A DNA stretch of 64,000 nt from positions 1-64,000 of the forward strand of contig NZ_VBSL01000001.1 of NCBI RefSeq assembly GCF_006149005.1, read 5' to 3'. The notes under the pieces are model-generated. The model had not been told where the DNA came from. It made no database searches and saw nothing but the letters and a program-made list of their open reading frames with translations. The DNA comes from Larkinella sp. C7 (GTDB taxonomy: Bacteria > Bacteroidota > Bacteroidia > Cytophagales > Spirosomataceae). This document shows, in pieces, positions 26,738 to 34,837 of this stretch (its first letter is position 1; each line of letters begins with the position of its first letter). The translations under genes and the position numbers were made by a program.

Positions 26738-26803
26738 ACCCACGGACTTTAGTCCATGAGCTCACTGATAGTAAAAGGTAAACACGGACTAAAGTCCGTG
26801 GGT
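26738..26803. repeat. REP-like long hairpin with GGACTnnAGTCC cores
   Basis: A perfect 18-bp stem (26738-26755 with 26786-26803) begins two bases past the pyrB stop. Each arm is itself a near-palindrome (GGACTTTAGTCC, GGACTAAAGTCC), the typical form of mobile REP sequences. It may also terminate pyrB transcription. Confidence 0.75.
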
Positions 26804-26832
26804 ACGTGTATTCCTAAACCCATCGTCAATCA

Positions 26833-28107
26833 ATGAAAACATTTTTACGCTTCACTTGCGGACTGATTCTTTGCGCATTCAGTTGCTCACTTCTTGCCCA
26901 ACCCACCCAAACCTTCACCACCGCCAAATCCCCCGCCGATGCCGGGTTCTCCGCCGACCGGCTCAAACGTTTGGATGACTACCTGCAAAGTTTCATCGAC
27001 AAAGGAATCGCCCCCAATGCCGTCACGTTCGTCGCCCGGAATGGCAAGATCGTCCATTACAAAGCGTTCGGTTACAGCAATGTGGAGAAGAAAACCCCGC
27101 TCAAACGCGACGATCTGTACCGCATTGCTTCCCAGTCGAAAGCCGTGGTGACGGTTGCGCTAATGACTTTATTTGAAGAAGAAAAATTCCTGCTCGATGA
27201 TCCCATTTCCAAATACATTCCGGCCTTCAAAAATCCGCGCGTGCTGGTGAGCGTCGATAAAGAAAAAGGCACTTACGAAACCCGTCCGGCGAAAAGCGAA
27301 GTGACCATTCGCCAGTTGCTGAGCCACAACGCCGGGATTCCCTATGACCACCCGCTCGACCAGCGCCCGGAATTTAAAGTGCCGTTTTACAACTCGATCC
27401 AGCCGGATAAACTCGAAGATGTCGTCAACCGGATTGCCGCCCGCCCGCTTACCAAAGACCCCGGTGAAGCCTTCGTATATGGATTGAATACCGACATCAT
27501 TGGCCGACTGATCGAAATCCTGGCCGGAAAACCGCTGGATGTGGCCCTGCGCGAACGGGTGCTGGAACCGGTCGGCATGAACGACACCTATTTTTATCTC
27601 CCGGCCAACAAAGCCAGTCGGCTGGTGGAACTCTATTCCAAAGCCAGCCCCGAAAAACCGCTGACCCTACATGAAAACAACGCCTACCGCTCGTTTGCCG
27701 TGGAAGGTGCCAAAACGTATTTTTCGGGGGGTGCCGGGCTGGTCAGCACGGTGGAAGATTACGCCAAATTCTGCCAGATGATGCTCAACGGCGGCAGCTT
27801 TAACAACAAACGAATTCTGGGGCGAAAAACCGTTGAGATGATGCTGCGCAACCAGATTGGCGATGCCAAAACCAGTGCCTACAACGACAAATTCGGGCTT
27901 GGTTTCCAGCTCGTTACGCCAGAAAGCAGCTATGGCAACGAAACCAGTCCGGGCACGTTTGGCTGGGGCGGCATGTATTGTTCCGAATACACCATCGATC
28001 CGAAAGAAAACCTGATCCTGCTGGTTTTCACCAATGTGCAGCCCTACGCCCACTCCACCGAATTCCGACGAAAATTTAAAATTGCGGTGTATCAGGCGCT
28101 GGAGTGA
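26833..28107 (+). CDS. Secreted class C-type serine hydrolase (beta-lactamase/EstB family)
   Basis: 424 residues with a signal peptide (LLAQ near residue 22). The catalytic S100-x-x-K103 lies in YRIASQSKAV. The Tyr motif is VYGLNTD near residue 216, and the third motif is FGWGGMYCSEY near the C-terminus, where GWGG replaces KTG, as in EstB-type esterases. The family hydrolyses esters or D-amino-acid peptides; true beta-lactamase activity is unlikely. Single gene after the pyrB hairpin. Confidence 0.9.
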   Translation: MKTFLRFTCGLILCAFSCSLLAQPTQTFTTAKSPADAGFSADRLKRLDDYLQSFIDKGIAPNAVTFVARNGKIVHYKAFGYSNVEKKTPLKRDDLYRIASQSKAVVTVALMTLFEEEKFLLDDPISKYIPAFKNPRVLVSVDKEKGTYETRPAKSEVTIRQLLSHNAGIPYDHPLDQRPEFKVPFYNSIQPDKLEDVVNRIAARPLTKDPGEAFVYGLNTDIIGRLIEILAGKPLDVALRERVLEPVGMNDTYFYLPANKASRLVELYSKASPEKPLTLHENNAYRSFAVEGAKTYFSGGAGLVSTVEDYAKFCQMMLNGGSFNNKRILGRKTVEMMLRNQIGDAKTSAYNDKFGLGFQLVTPESSYGNETSPGTFGWGGMYCSEYTIDPKENLILLVFTNVQPYAHSTEFRRKFKIAVYQALE

Positions 28108-28117
28108 CTCGTTCAGG

Positions 28118-28214
28118 AATAATAAATGTAAAATGATAAATATCAAATGTAAAATTGATCGGTACAATGCTCTTTACTTTTACATTCGATATTTATCATT
28201 TTACATTTATCATT
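28118..28214. repeat. Word-hairpin, 37-bp arms, AAATGTAAAATGATAAAT family
   Basis: Arms 28118-28154 and 28178-28214 pair over 37 bp with two mismatches around a 23-base loop. The arms consist of repeated AAATGTAAAAT and GATAAAT words. It fills the gap between two convergent stop codons, 10 bases from one and 8 from the other, so it may terminate both. Confidence 0.9.
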
Positions 28215-28222
28215 CGAAACCC

Positions 28223-29425
28223 TCAAACTACTTCCTTCTCCCACTCAACTTTATATGACAGCACGGCTTCCGAGGCTTTGGCGCCCTGTTTGATGAAAAA
28301 CGGCAGCACCAGGTCACGGAACCAGACGGCAATGGGATTCGTCACCACTTTTCCGTTGCCCGTCCGCCGGGCTTGGCGAACAATCTTCTCAACCCGCTCC
28401 CGGCGCAGGCTCTCGAACTTCGAAAAAGCGTGTTCCACCTTCAGCGAATCGCGCAGGCACTGGGCCAGCACGGCGGCATCTTCCAGGGCCAGCGACGCGC
28501 CCTGTCCCGAATGGGGTGAGGTTGCATGGGCGGCATCCCCCACCAGACAAACCGGCCCCTTGTGCCAGGCCGGCAGCGACGGCAGGTCGTAGACCGGCCA
28601 TTTGCCGATGTCGCCGGGGGTCGACTGAATAATCTCCGGAACCGGGGCCGGGTCGTTGCCGTGGTTGCGGAGCAACTGCTGCCGCCAGGCTTCGCTGGAC
28701 AGGGCGTTCAGTTCGTTCCGCTTCGGTTCGTTAGGCCAGGCCACGTTGCTGAACCAGTAGACCTCGCCGTCCGGTTTGGCGATGTACCCAAAAAAGGCTT
28801 TTTTTCCGAAGATCATCTGCATGGCCCCGGAGGTCGACAAACCGGGCGGGCATTGGGCAAAACCGCCACAATCGACAACCCCGGTATAGGTCGGTTTGGG
28901 GGCATTCGGAAAAAGCAGTTGGCGGGTTTGGGAGTGGATTCCGTCACACCCGATCAGAAAATTCCCCTCGGCTTGCGAGCCGTCTTCAAACCGGGCCGTT
29001 ACGCCCTGAAAACCGTTGAGTTGAATCCCGCGAAGCTTCTTACCAAACCGAACCGGAATGTTCCGCCGAAGGGCTTCGTCGCGCAGGATCTGGTGCAATT
29101 GTCCCCGTTTGATCATGATGTTGCGGCTCCCAAACCGTTCTTCTTCATCGCAGCTTTCCAGTTGAGCCAACTGCCTGCCGTCGCTGTTGAAGAAATCCAT
29201 TCCCACCGAATGAAAACCGTCTTTTTCCAGCAGGTGATCGATGTCCAGCGCTTTCAGGACGTTGACGCCGTTGGGGGCCAGGTTCAGAAACGCACCTGCT
29301 TCGTCCAGGCTTTCTGGTTTCGATTCGTAGATTTCGGCGTCAATGCCTGCCTGCTGTAAAAAAAGGGCTACCACCGGGCCGGCAATGCCGCAACCGATGA
29401 TGAGGGCTTTCTGGGGAGTCGTCAT
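28223..29425 (-). CDS. FAD-dependent monooxygenase (PHBH/TetX-like group)
   Basis: 400 residues from the ATG at 29425 (MTTPQKALIIGCGIAGP); an in-frame ATG nine codons upstream is possible. Class A flavoprotein motifs: GxGxxG (GCGIAG), the DG motif GCDGIHS and the GD motif GDAAHATSPHSGQGASLALEDA. NAD(P)H-dependent hydroxylation of an aromatic or polyketide-like substrate is the family role; the substrate is not predictable. The gene stands alone, convergent with the serine hydrolase and divergent from the cysteine hydrolase. Confidence 0.92.
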   Translation of the reverse strand: MTTPQKALIIGCGIAGPVVALFLQQAGIDAEIYESKPESLDEAGAFLNLAPNGVNVLKALDIDHLLEKDGFHSVGMDFFNSDGRQLAQLESCDEEERFGSRNIMIKRGQLHQILRDEALRRNIPVRFGKKLRGIQLNGFQGVTARFEDGSQAEGNFLIGCDGIHSQTRQLLFPNAPKPTYTGVVDCGGFAQCPPGLSTSGAMQMIFGKKAFFGYIAKPDGEVYWFSNVAWPNEPKRNELNALSSEAWRQQLLRNHGNDPAPVPEIIQSTPGDIGKWPVYDLPSLPAWHKGPVCLVGDAAHATSPHSGQGASLALEDAAVLAQCLRDSLKVEHAFSKFESLRRERVEKIVRQARRTGNGKVVTNPIAVWFRDLVLPFFIKQGAKASEAVLSYKVEWEKEVV

Positions 29426-29607
29426 GGTCGTTCTGCTGATTGAATGATCCAAAAGTAGAACAGCCCGCCCACCTATGCCTGCCGATTTTCGCGAACCGCC
29501 ATTTTTGGCCGACGAGCGAACAATTCCAACCGACCGGGCGCGTTGCTTTTCTATACCACCCGAATTGTCTAGCTTTAACGTTCACCATTTAACAACACCC
29601 ACAAGCC

Positions 29608-30249
29608 ATGAATGCATCCAAAACCGCCCTGGTCCTGATCGAGTACCAAAACGATTTTACCTCACCGGGAGGCAGCCTGCACGACGCCGTCAAAGGCGTG
29701 ATGGACTCCACCAACATGCTGGAGAATACGAAAGACGTTCTGACGAAAGCCCGGGAAGCCGGGGTTACAATCATCCATTCGCCAATCAGTTTTCACGAAG
29801 GCTATTACGAGATTACGGCTCATCCGTACGGCATTCTGAAAGGCGTGGTCGATAGCCAGTCGTTTCGGAAAGGCAGTTGGGGCGTCGAGATTGTCGATGA
29901 TGTGAAGCCGGAACCGGGCGAGATCGTCCTGGAAGGCAAACGTGGCCTCGATGCATTCGCCAGCACCAACCTGGATTTTATTCTCCGCAGCAAAGGCATC
30001 GAAACCATTGCACTGGGCGGTTTTCTGACGAATTGCTGCGTGGAATCGACCATGCGCTCCGGTTATGAAAAAGGCTTTGAAGTCATCACCTTAACCGACT
30101 GTACGGCCACCCTGAGTGAAGAAGAACAGACATTTGCCTGCGCCAAAAACTTCCCCATGTTCTCCAAACCGATGTCCCACGACCAGTTTATAGACGAACT
30201 ATCGGGCGAAAAGGTGACGGAAATTGAAGGACGCGGATACTCGGCGTAA
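29608..30249 (+). CDS. Isochorismatase-family cysteine hydrolase
   Basis: 213 residues, cytoplasmic. The catalytic triad of the family is visible: D16 (IEYQNDF), K111 (LEGKRGLDAF) and C144 (LTNCCVEST, the Cys before Val). Members hydrolyse isochorismate, nicotinamide, N-carbamoyl compounds or similar; the sequence does not tell which. TAGCTTTA lies about 30 bases before the start as a possible -7 box. Single gene, divergent from the monooxygenase. Confidence 0.92.
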   Translation: MNASKTALVLIEYQNDFTSPGGSLHDAVKGVMDSTNMLENTKDVLTKAREAGVTIIHSPISFHEGYYEITAHPYGILKGVVDSQSFRKGSWGVEIVDDVKPEPGEIVLEGKRGLDAFASTNLDFILRSKGIETIALGGFLTNCCVESTMRSGYEKGFEVITLTDCTATLSEEEQTFACAKNFPMFSKPMSHDQFIDELSGEKVTEIEGRGYSA

Positions 30250-30262
30250 AAATGAAAAGAAT

Positions 30263-30342
30263 TTTAAATGGTAAATGATGAACGCTAAATGTAAAAGTGA
30301 ACAGCACCTGGATACTTTTACATTTAGCGTTTACCATTTAAA
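30263..30342. repeat. Word-hairpin, CTAAATGTAAAAG family, with one extra word in the left arm
   Basis: Inner 17-bp perfect stem (30282-30298 with 30314-30330) plus outer 13-bp stem (30263-30275 with 30330-30342). The left arm carries an unpaired TGATGA (30276-30281) absent from the right. It starts 13 bases after the cysteine hydrolase stop. Confidence 0.85.
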
Positions 30343-30436
30343 TTTCTCTCTTTTCAACGATCACACCAAGGCACGGCCCTCGATTTCAACTGCTTTTTTC
30401 ATTAACTTACCCGCCCATCCTTGACCAACCATTGTT

Positions 30437-32443
30437 ATGAAGAAGGTGTCCGTGCTGTTTTTTACGTTTTGGCTGGCTACGGCGGCAATAGCCCAGGTTC
30501 CGGCGCTCATCGACCGGCAACTGATTTTTGGCGATCCCGACATCATCGGCGCGCAGCTTTCGCCCGATGGGGCCTACATGTCGTTCATCAAACCGTATAA
30601 AGGAACCCGCAACATCTGGGTCAAAAAACGCGACGATCCGTTCACCGCGGCCAAACCGGTGACGGCCGACACGACCCGGCCCATCGCCAACTACTTCTGG
30701 TCGCGGGACGGCAAGTATGTGCTTTACGTGCAGGACAAGGGCGGAAATGAGAATTTCAACATCTACGCGGTCAGCCCCGCCGAGGGTCTGAAAGCCAGCA
30801 CCGTACCGGCGGCCCGGAACCTGACCGATGTCAACGGGGTGCGGGCGGCTATTTACCGCGTTCCCAAAACCGACCCCAACACCCTCTACATTGGTTTGAA
30901 CGACCGCGACAAAGCCTGGCACGATCTTTACAAACTGAACCTGACTACCGGTGAAAAAACGCTCGTTCGCAAGAATACCGACCGCGTTACCGGCTGGATT
31001 TTCGACTGGGACGACAAACTGCGGCTGGCCACCAGCACCGCAGCCGACGGCAGTTCCGACATCCTGCGGGTCGATGAGGCCGGTATGACCAAAATTTACT
31101 CCACGACGATTTACGAAACCAGCTATCCCATTGGTTTTCACAAGGATAACCAGCGGGTTTATCTGGTCACCAACAAAGACAAGTCGGACCTTCAGAAACT
31201 CATTCTGCTCAACCCGGTTTCGCTCAAGGAGCAGTCTGTCGAATCCGATCCGATGAAAAAGGTGGATTTCGGAAGCATTCTTATTTCGGAAGTAACCCGG
31301 GAACCCATTTTTACGACCTACACCGACGACCGGCTGCGCCGGTACTGGAAAGACAAACTGTTTGAAAAAGACTTTCAGTTCATTCTGCGGGAGCTTCCGG
31401 GCGTCGATGTTCTGTTCGGTTCGGCCACCGACGATGAGCAATACTGGCTGCTGTCGGCCACGAGCGACACCGACCCCGGCGCCACGTTTCTGTTCGACCG
31501 CAAAACCAAAGAACTGACGTTCCAATACCGCCCCCGCCCCAAACTGCCGATCAACGACCTGGCGCGTATGGAAGTCATCCGGTACAAGTCTTCCGACGGC
31601 ATGGAAATCCCCGCGTTTCTGACCTTGCCCAAAGGCCGCGACCACAAGAATTTGCCGGTGGTGATTGTTCCCCACGGCGGACCGTGGGCGCGTGATGCCT
31701 GGGGGTATAATGCCTACCACCAGTTTCTGGCGAATCGAGGCTATGCGGTTTTGTCCATGAATTTCCGGTCGTCAACCGGCTACGGCAAGCAGTTTCTGAA
31801 CGCGGGCAACAAGCAGTGGGGCGAAAAAATGCAGGACGACATCACCTGGGGTGTCAAATACCTGATCGATCAGGGCATTGCCGATCCGAAGCGCGTCGGC
31901 ATCATGGGCGGTTCCTACGGCGGTTATGCCACGCTGGCGGGTCTGGCCTTCACACCCGACGTCTACGCGGCAGGTGTTGCCATTGTTGCGCCGTCCAACA
32001 TCATCACGTTGCTAAACTCGATTCCGCCCTACTGGGAGTCGGTTCGGAAAACCTTCTACGAACGCATGGGCGACCCCAACACGCCCGAAGGCAAAGCGCA
32101 GTTGATGAAACAATCGCCCCTGTTTTCGGCCGACAAAATCAAATCGCCCCTGCTGGTGGTGCAGGGCGCCAACGACCCGCGCGTCAACAAAGCCGAGTCC
32201 GACCAGATTGTGGTGGCCCTCCGCGACCGCGGTTTCCCGGTCGAATACCTCTGTGCGCCCGACGAAGGCCACGGTTTTGCGCGACCCGTCAACAACATGG
32301 CGATGCTGGCCCTGGCGGAGAAATTTCTGGCCAAACACCTGGGCGGCCGGTTTCAGGAGTCCATGCCGGAGAACGTGGCCAACCGGTTGAAAGAGATCAC
32401 GGTGGATGTGAAAACCGTGCAGTTGGCGGATAAGAAACCCTGA
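30437..32443 (+). CDS. Secreted S9-family (prolyl oligopeptidase-type) peptidase
   Basis: 668 residues with a signal peptide ending AIAQ (residue 20). The N-terminal two-thirds form a WD40/propeller-like domain (~40-400). The C-terminal alpha/beta hydrolase has S493 (MGGSYGGYA), D580 (GANDPR) and H612 (DEGHGF). The group includes dipeptidyl and acylaminoacyl peptidases that trim oligopeptides, here in the periplasm. The length is typical. Single gene with a strong terminator. Confidence 0.94.
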   Translation: MKKVSVLFFTFWLATAAIAQVPALIDRQLIFGDPDIIGAQLSPDGAYMSFIKPYKGTRNIWVKKRDDPFTAAKPVTADTTRPIANYFWSRDGKYVLYVQDKGGNENFNIYAVSPAEGLKASTVPAARNLTDVNGVRAAIYRVPKTDPNTLYIGLNDRDKAWHDLYKLNLTTGEKTLVRKNTDRVTGWIFDWDDKLRLATSTAADGSSDILRVDEAGMTKIYSTTIYETSYPIGFHKDNQRVYLVTNKDKSDLQKLILLNPVSLKEQSVESDPMKKVDFGSILISEVTREPIFTTYTDDRLRRYWKDKLFEKDFQFILRELPGVDVLFGSATDDEQYWLLSATSDTDPGATFLFDRKTKELTFQYRPRPKLPINDLARMEVIRYKSSDGMEIPAFLTLPKGRDHKNLPVVIVPHGGPWARDAWGYNAYHQFLANRGYAVLSMNFRSSTGYGKQFLNAGNKQWGEKMQDDITWGVKYLIDQGIADPKRVGIMGGSYGGYATLAGLAFTPDVYAAGVAIVAPSNIITLLNSIPPYWESVRKTFYERMGDPNTPEGKAQLMKQSPLFSADKIKSPLLVVQGANDPRVNKAESDQIVVALRDRGFPVEYLCAPDEGHGFARPVNNMAMLALAEKFLAKHLGGRFQESMPENVANRLKEITVDVKTVQLADKKP

Positions 32444-32466
32444 CAGCGGTTGATGGTGTATGCTTT

Positions 32467-32508
32467 CTAAAAACTTATGCCCCATGAATACGGGGCATAA
32501 GTTTTTAG
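32467..32508. terminator. Bidirectional terminator, 17-bp stem
   Basis: CTAAAAACTTATGCCCC (32467-32483) pairs perfectly with 32492-32508 around an 8-base loop. It ends one base before the stop codon of the convergent gene, so both genes share it. Confidence 0.85.
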
Positions 32509-32509
32509 C

Positions 32510-33121
32510 TCAAAACCGGGCACCAACGCCAACCGTCAGCAGCGGCATAAAATCGCCGTCGATGATGAAATTTTGCCGGATGCCGAGATTCAGGTGTCGG
32601 TTTAGTTTATAATCGTAGCTAATCAGAAAGTTGCCAGCCGGACTTATCCGACGCCGACTTTCGATCATATATCCATCCGGATTGCTGTAGGTCCAAAACT
32701 GCGTGTACATTTTATAGCGAACCCCGACACCGGCTCCGATCAGAAAGAGACTTCGTGAATCATCCAGGGGTGCCCATACGGCACTCACAAAACCCGCGAC
32801 AATCGATTCATGCTGCACCCGCTTATTTTTCAAAAAGCTGGGCACAACTACATTCTCTGAACGATTCTCGTAAATCTTGTTTTTAAATCCTTCGTGACGA
32901 GTTAAATACTGCACATTGCCACTTAAGAAAAAGTGTTTTTTCAGCTCCCGCAGATACTCACCCGAAAAGGCAATCCCGCCTTTCATACCAGATCCTTCTC
33001 CCGTATAGGGCCAGTGGGTACCGATGCCAACGCGAAGAATATTTTTCGAAACTGACTGGCTATGAGCCTGATCAGCGAGAATGGCTATCAAAAACAGGCA
33101 AACGAATACATTCTTGTTCAT
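32510..33121 (-). CDS. Probable outer-membrane beta-barrel protein
   Basis: 203 residues with a signal peptide (AHSQ near residue 21). Alternating strands (GGIAFSGEYLREL, HFFLSGNVQYL, LFLIGAGVGVRYKMY, NFLISYDYKLN, NLGIRQNFI) and a terminal aromatic (VGVGARF) fit a small eight-strand barrel. No named family recognised. It follows the 33147 lipoprotein gene by 25 bases on the same strand, so they are probably one unit. Confidence 0.7.
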   Translation of the reverse strand: MNKNVFVCLFLIAILADQAHSQSVSKNILRVGIGTHWPYTGEGSGMKGGIAFSGEYLRELKKHFFLSGNVQYLTRHEGFKNKIYENRSENVVVPSFLKNKRVQHESIVAGFVSAVWAPLDDSRSLFLIGAGVGVRYKMYTQFWTYSNPDGYMIESRRRISPAGNFLISYDYKLNRHLNLGIRQNFIIDGDFMPLLTVGVGARF

Positions 33122-33146
33122 ATGGGTTATGGATAGGATTTAAAAA

Positions 33147-34595
33147 CTATCGAACTTCAATCACTCGCTCGAACGGCTCGCTTTCGGAAGTCCGGTCGGT
33201 GCTTTTGTCCGTCACGACCACACTCATCCGGTATTGGCCCGCTGGTACGGACGTCGGAAACTGAAAATATGCCGTAAAATGATCTAAAACCGCCCGGTTG
33301 TAGACCTCAACCTGAAACGGGATTTCGACAACTTGCCGAGACTGACCAACCGAAACCAGTTTCAAACTCGTCAGAACATTGCCCCCCGACATCGGAGCCG
33401 TTTGTAAAAAGAGTTGAAAGCGCCCGCCATCGGCCGCATTTCGGATGATGTACAACGGGTTTTCAGGGTTGCAAAAATCATTACTGGGAAGGTATGTCTT
33501 GCTGTTGGAATTTCCGAAGTTCGTAATGTAAGGCTGGTCGTCGGTTTTGGTCACAGCCAAGCGGTAACAGGTCGACGCGGCCTGCCCATTTTCCAAAACG
33601 CGCATCATGTAATGACCCGGTTTTGCATCGGCACCCGGCGCGAAGATCAGGGCCGTTCCTGAACGGTTAAAGCGCAGCGGTTTCCGGCGAAGAATCGTAC
33701 CGTCGAGGTGTTTCAGTTCCACTTCCAGCTTACTGTCTTCAAACAGATTCAGCCCTTCTATCGTCACTTCATTTCCATTCAGGGAACACTGCGGAATAAT
33801 GTAATTGGGGAAAGTGCCCAACGTGATCAGTCCTTTTTTAACCACTAACAGATCGGGCGACACCGCCGAACGGTCGTTGGCCTTTTTCAGTTCCAGGGTA
33901 TATTCGCCGGGTAGCAAGGCTATTTTATCCGGTAAACGCACCCGGATTTGCACCGGATATTGCGTGTTGGTTACGCCCGCATCCACAATATACTGCTCCC
34001 GTTCGCTGCTGGAAATTATAAACCGGTCGCCTTCCGAGCCGCCCTTTCGGGTCAGAATGAGTTGGGCTGTGTTGTCACTGCCGTCGTAAAAGTTTTCGCC
34101 GACCAGGATAAAACCGTCGCGGTCGCCAATGGTATACGTATTGAAACCAGCCTCAGGAATCAAACGAATCGCCAGCTTTCCGGGCTGAACAATCTTGATT
34201 TTGTATTCAACCACCTCATTCGCTGGAAGTTGTTGAGCCGAACTTTCAGCAGCTACGCCAACAAGCGGTGTATTTGCCCGCAAATTTCCGAAATCAAAAT
34301 TGATCAGGGCGGCCTCGTAACTTTCGCCGATTTTTGACAAAACCCGGCTGTTGGGCGTCAACGTAAACACCACCTGGGGCCGCCGAATCGTATAGTTATC
34401 AGGCAGCGTAATCGTGATTTCATGCTTTTCCTGATCGATCCGAACGTTGTTATCCGGGATTCCTTCCAGCCGCATACGGAGGATGCGCGGGTTTGTCGAC
34501 GGTTCCGGAGTTGCTTTGTCGGAATCGCGTTTGCAGGTGATTAGGGTAATCCCCAAAAAAAGCAAAACCGCCTGAAAGTAAAATGAGTAAGGCAT
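33147..34595 (-). CDS. Large lipoprotein with Ig/IPT-like beta domains
   Basis: 482 residues. The lipobox LGITLITCK gives lipidation near residue 21. Several beta-sandwich modules follow; GENFYDGSD and EGLNLFEDS are typical of IPT/TIG folds. DUF5018-like wording at the start (PRILRMRLEGIP, VRIDQEKHEITITLP) suggests a surface adhesin or cell-surface scaffold, but I do not recognise a specific family. It lies upstream of the small barrel protein in one operon. An inverted repeat TCTAAA-N8-TTTAGA lies 77 bases upstream. Confidence 0.7.
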   Translation of the reverse strand: MPYSFYFQAVLLFLGITLITCKRDSDKATPEPSTNPRILRMRLEGIPDNNVRIDQEKHEITITLPDNYTIRRPQVVFTLTPNSRVLSKIGESYEAALINFDFGNLRANTPLVGVAAESSAQQLPANEVVEYKIKIVQPGKLAIRLIPEAGFNTYTIGDRDGFILVGENFYDGSDNTAQLILTRKGGSEGDRFIISSSEREQYIVDAGVTNTQYPVQIRVRLPDKIALLPGEYTLELKKANDRSAVSPDLLVVKKGLITLGTFPNYIIPQCSLNGNEVTIEGLNLFEDSKLEVELKHLDGTILRRKPLRFNRSGTALIFAPGADAKPGHYMMRVLENGQAASTCYRLAVTKTDDQPYITNFGNSNSKTYLPSNDFCNPENPLYIIRNAADGGRFQLFLQTAPMSGGNVLTSLKLVSVGQSRQVVEIPFQVEVYNRAVLDHFTAYFQFPTSVPAGQYRMSVVVTDKSTDRTSESEPFERVIEVR

Positions 34596-34670
34596 AAACG
34601 ACAGGAGTTTAGGTTGTAGATACAGCTTACAGACCCAATCGGATACCGAATCGATGTAATTTATGAATAT

Positions 34671-34692
34671 ATCTAAATAAAACCGTTTAGAT
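34671..34692 (-). promoter_or_regulatory. Inverted repeat ATCTAAA-N8-TTTAGAT
   Basis: A perfect 7-bp inverted repeat in the divergent 242-base region, closer to the leftward lipoprotein gene. The TCTAAA half-site matches those upstream of the haem operon at 56216-56280, so a Fur-family site is possible. Confidence 0.35.
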
Positions 34693-34726
34693 TGCAGTAG
34701 TACCCCCGTTCAAACCCGCACACCCC

Positions 34727-34740
34727 GTGCGAAATCGCAC
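34727..34740 (+). promoter_or_regulatory. Dyad GTGCGA-AA-TCGCAC, candidate enhancer for the sigma-54 activator
   Basis: A perfect 6-bp dyad centred ~85 bases upstream of the predicted start of transcription, the usual distance for an NtrC-type activator. The operon itself encodes such an activator at 40961. Confidence 0.55.
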
Positions 34741-34794
34741 ACTTTTAGATAGCAAAAAAGACGATAAATAGTTAACTATCAACCATTTATCAAC

Positions 34795-34810
34795 TGGCAC
34801 ATCGTTTGGA
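34795..34810 (+). promoter_or_regulatory. Sigma-54 promoter of the efflux operon
   Basis: TGGCAC (34795-34800) and TTGG (34806-34809) match the -24 TGGCAC and -12 TTGC elements with exact spacing; only the C of TTGC is changed to G. Transcription would start near 34820, 18 bases before the HlyD start. Confidence 0.7.
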
Positions 34811-34837
34811 TAATCTCTGTCAACAGGAAGACAACAA

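Noticed and set aside
26833-28107. Antibiotic-resistance class C beta-lactamase
   Set aside because: The third motif is GWGG rather than KTG and the flanks are housekeeping genes; an esterase/peptidase role is more likely.
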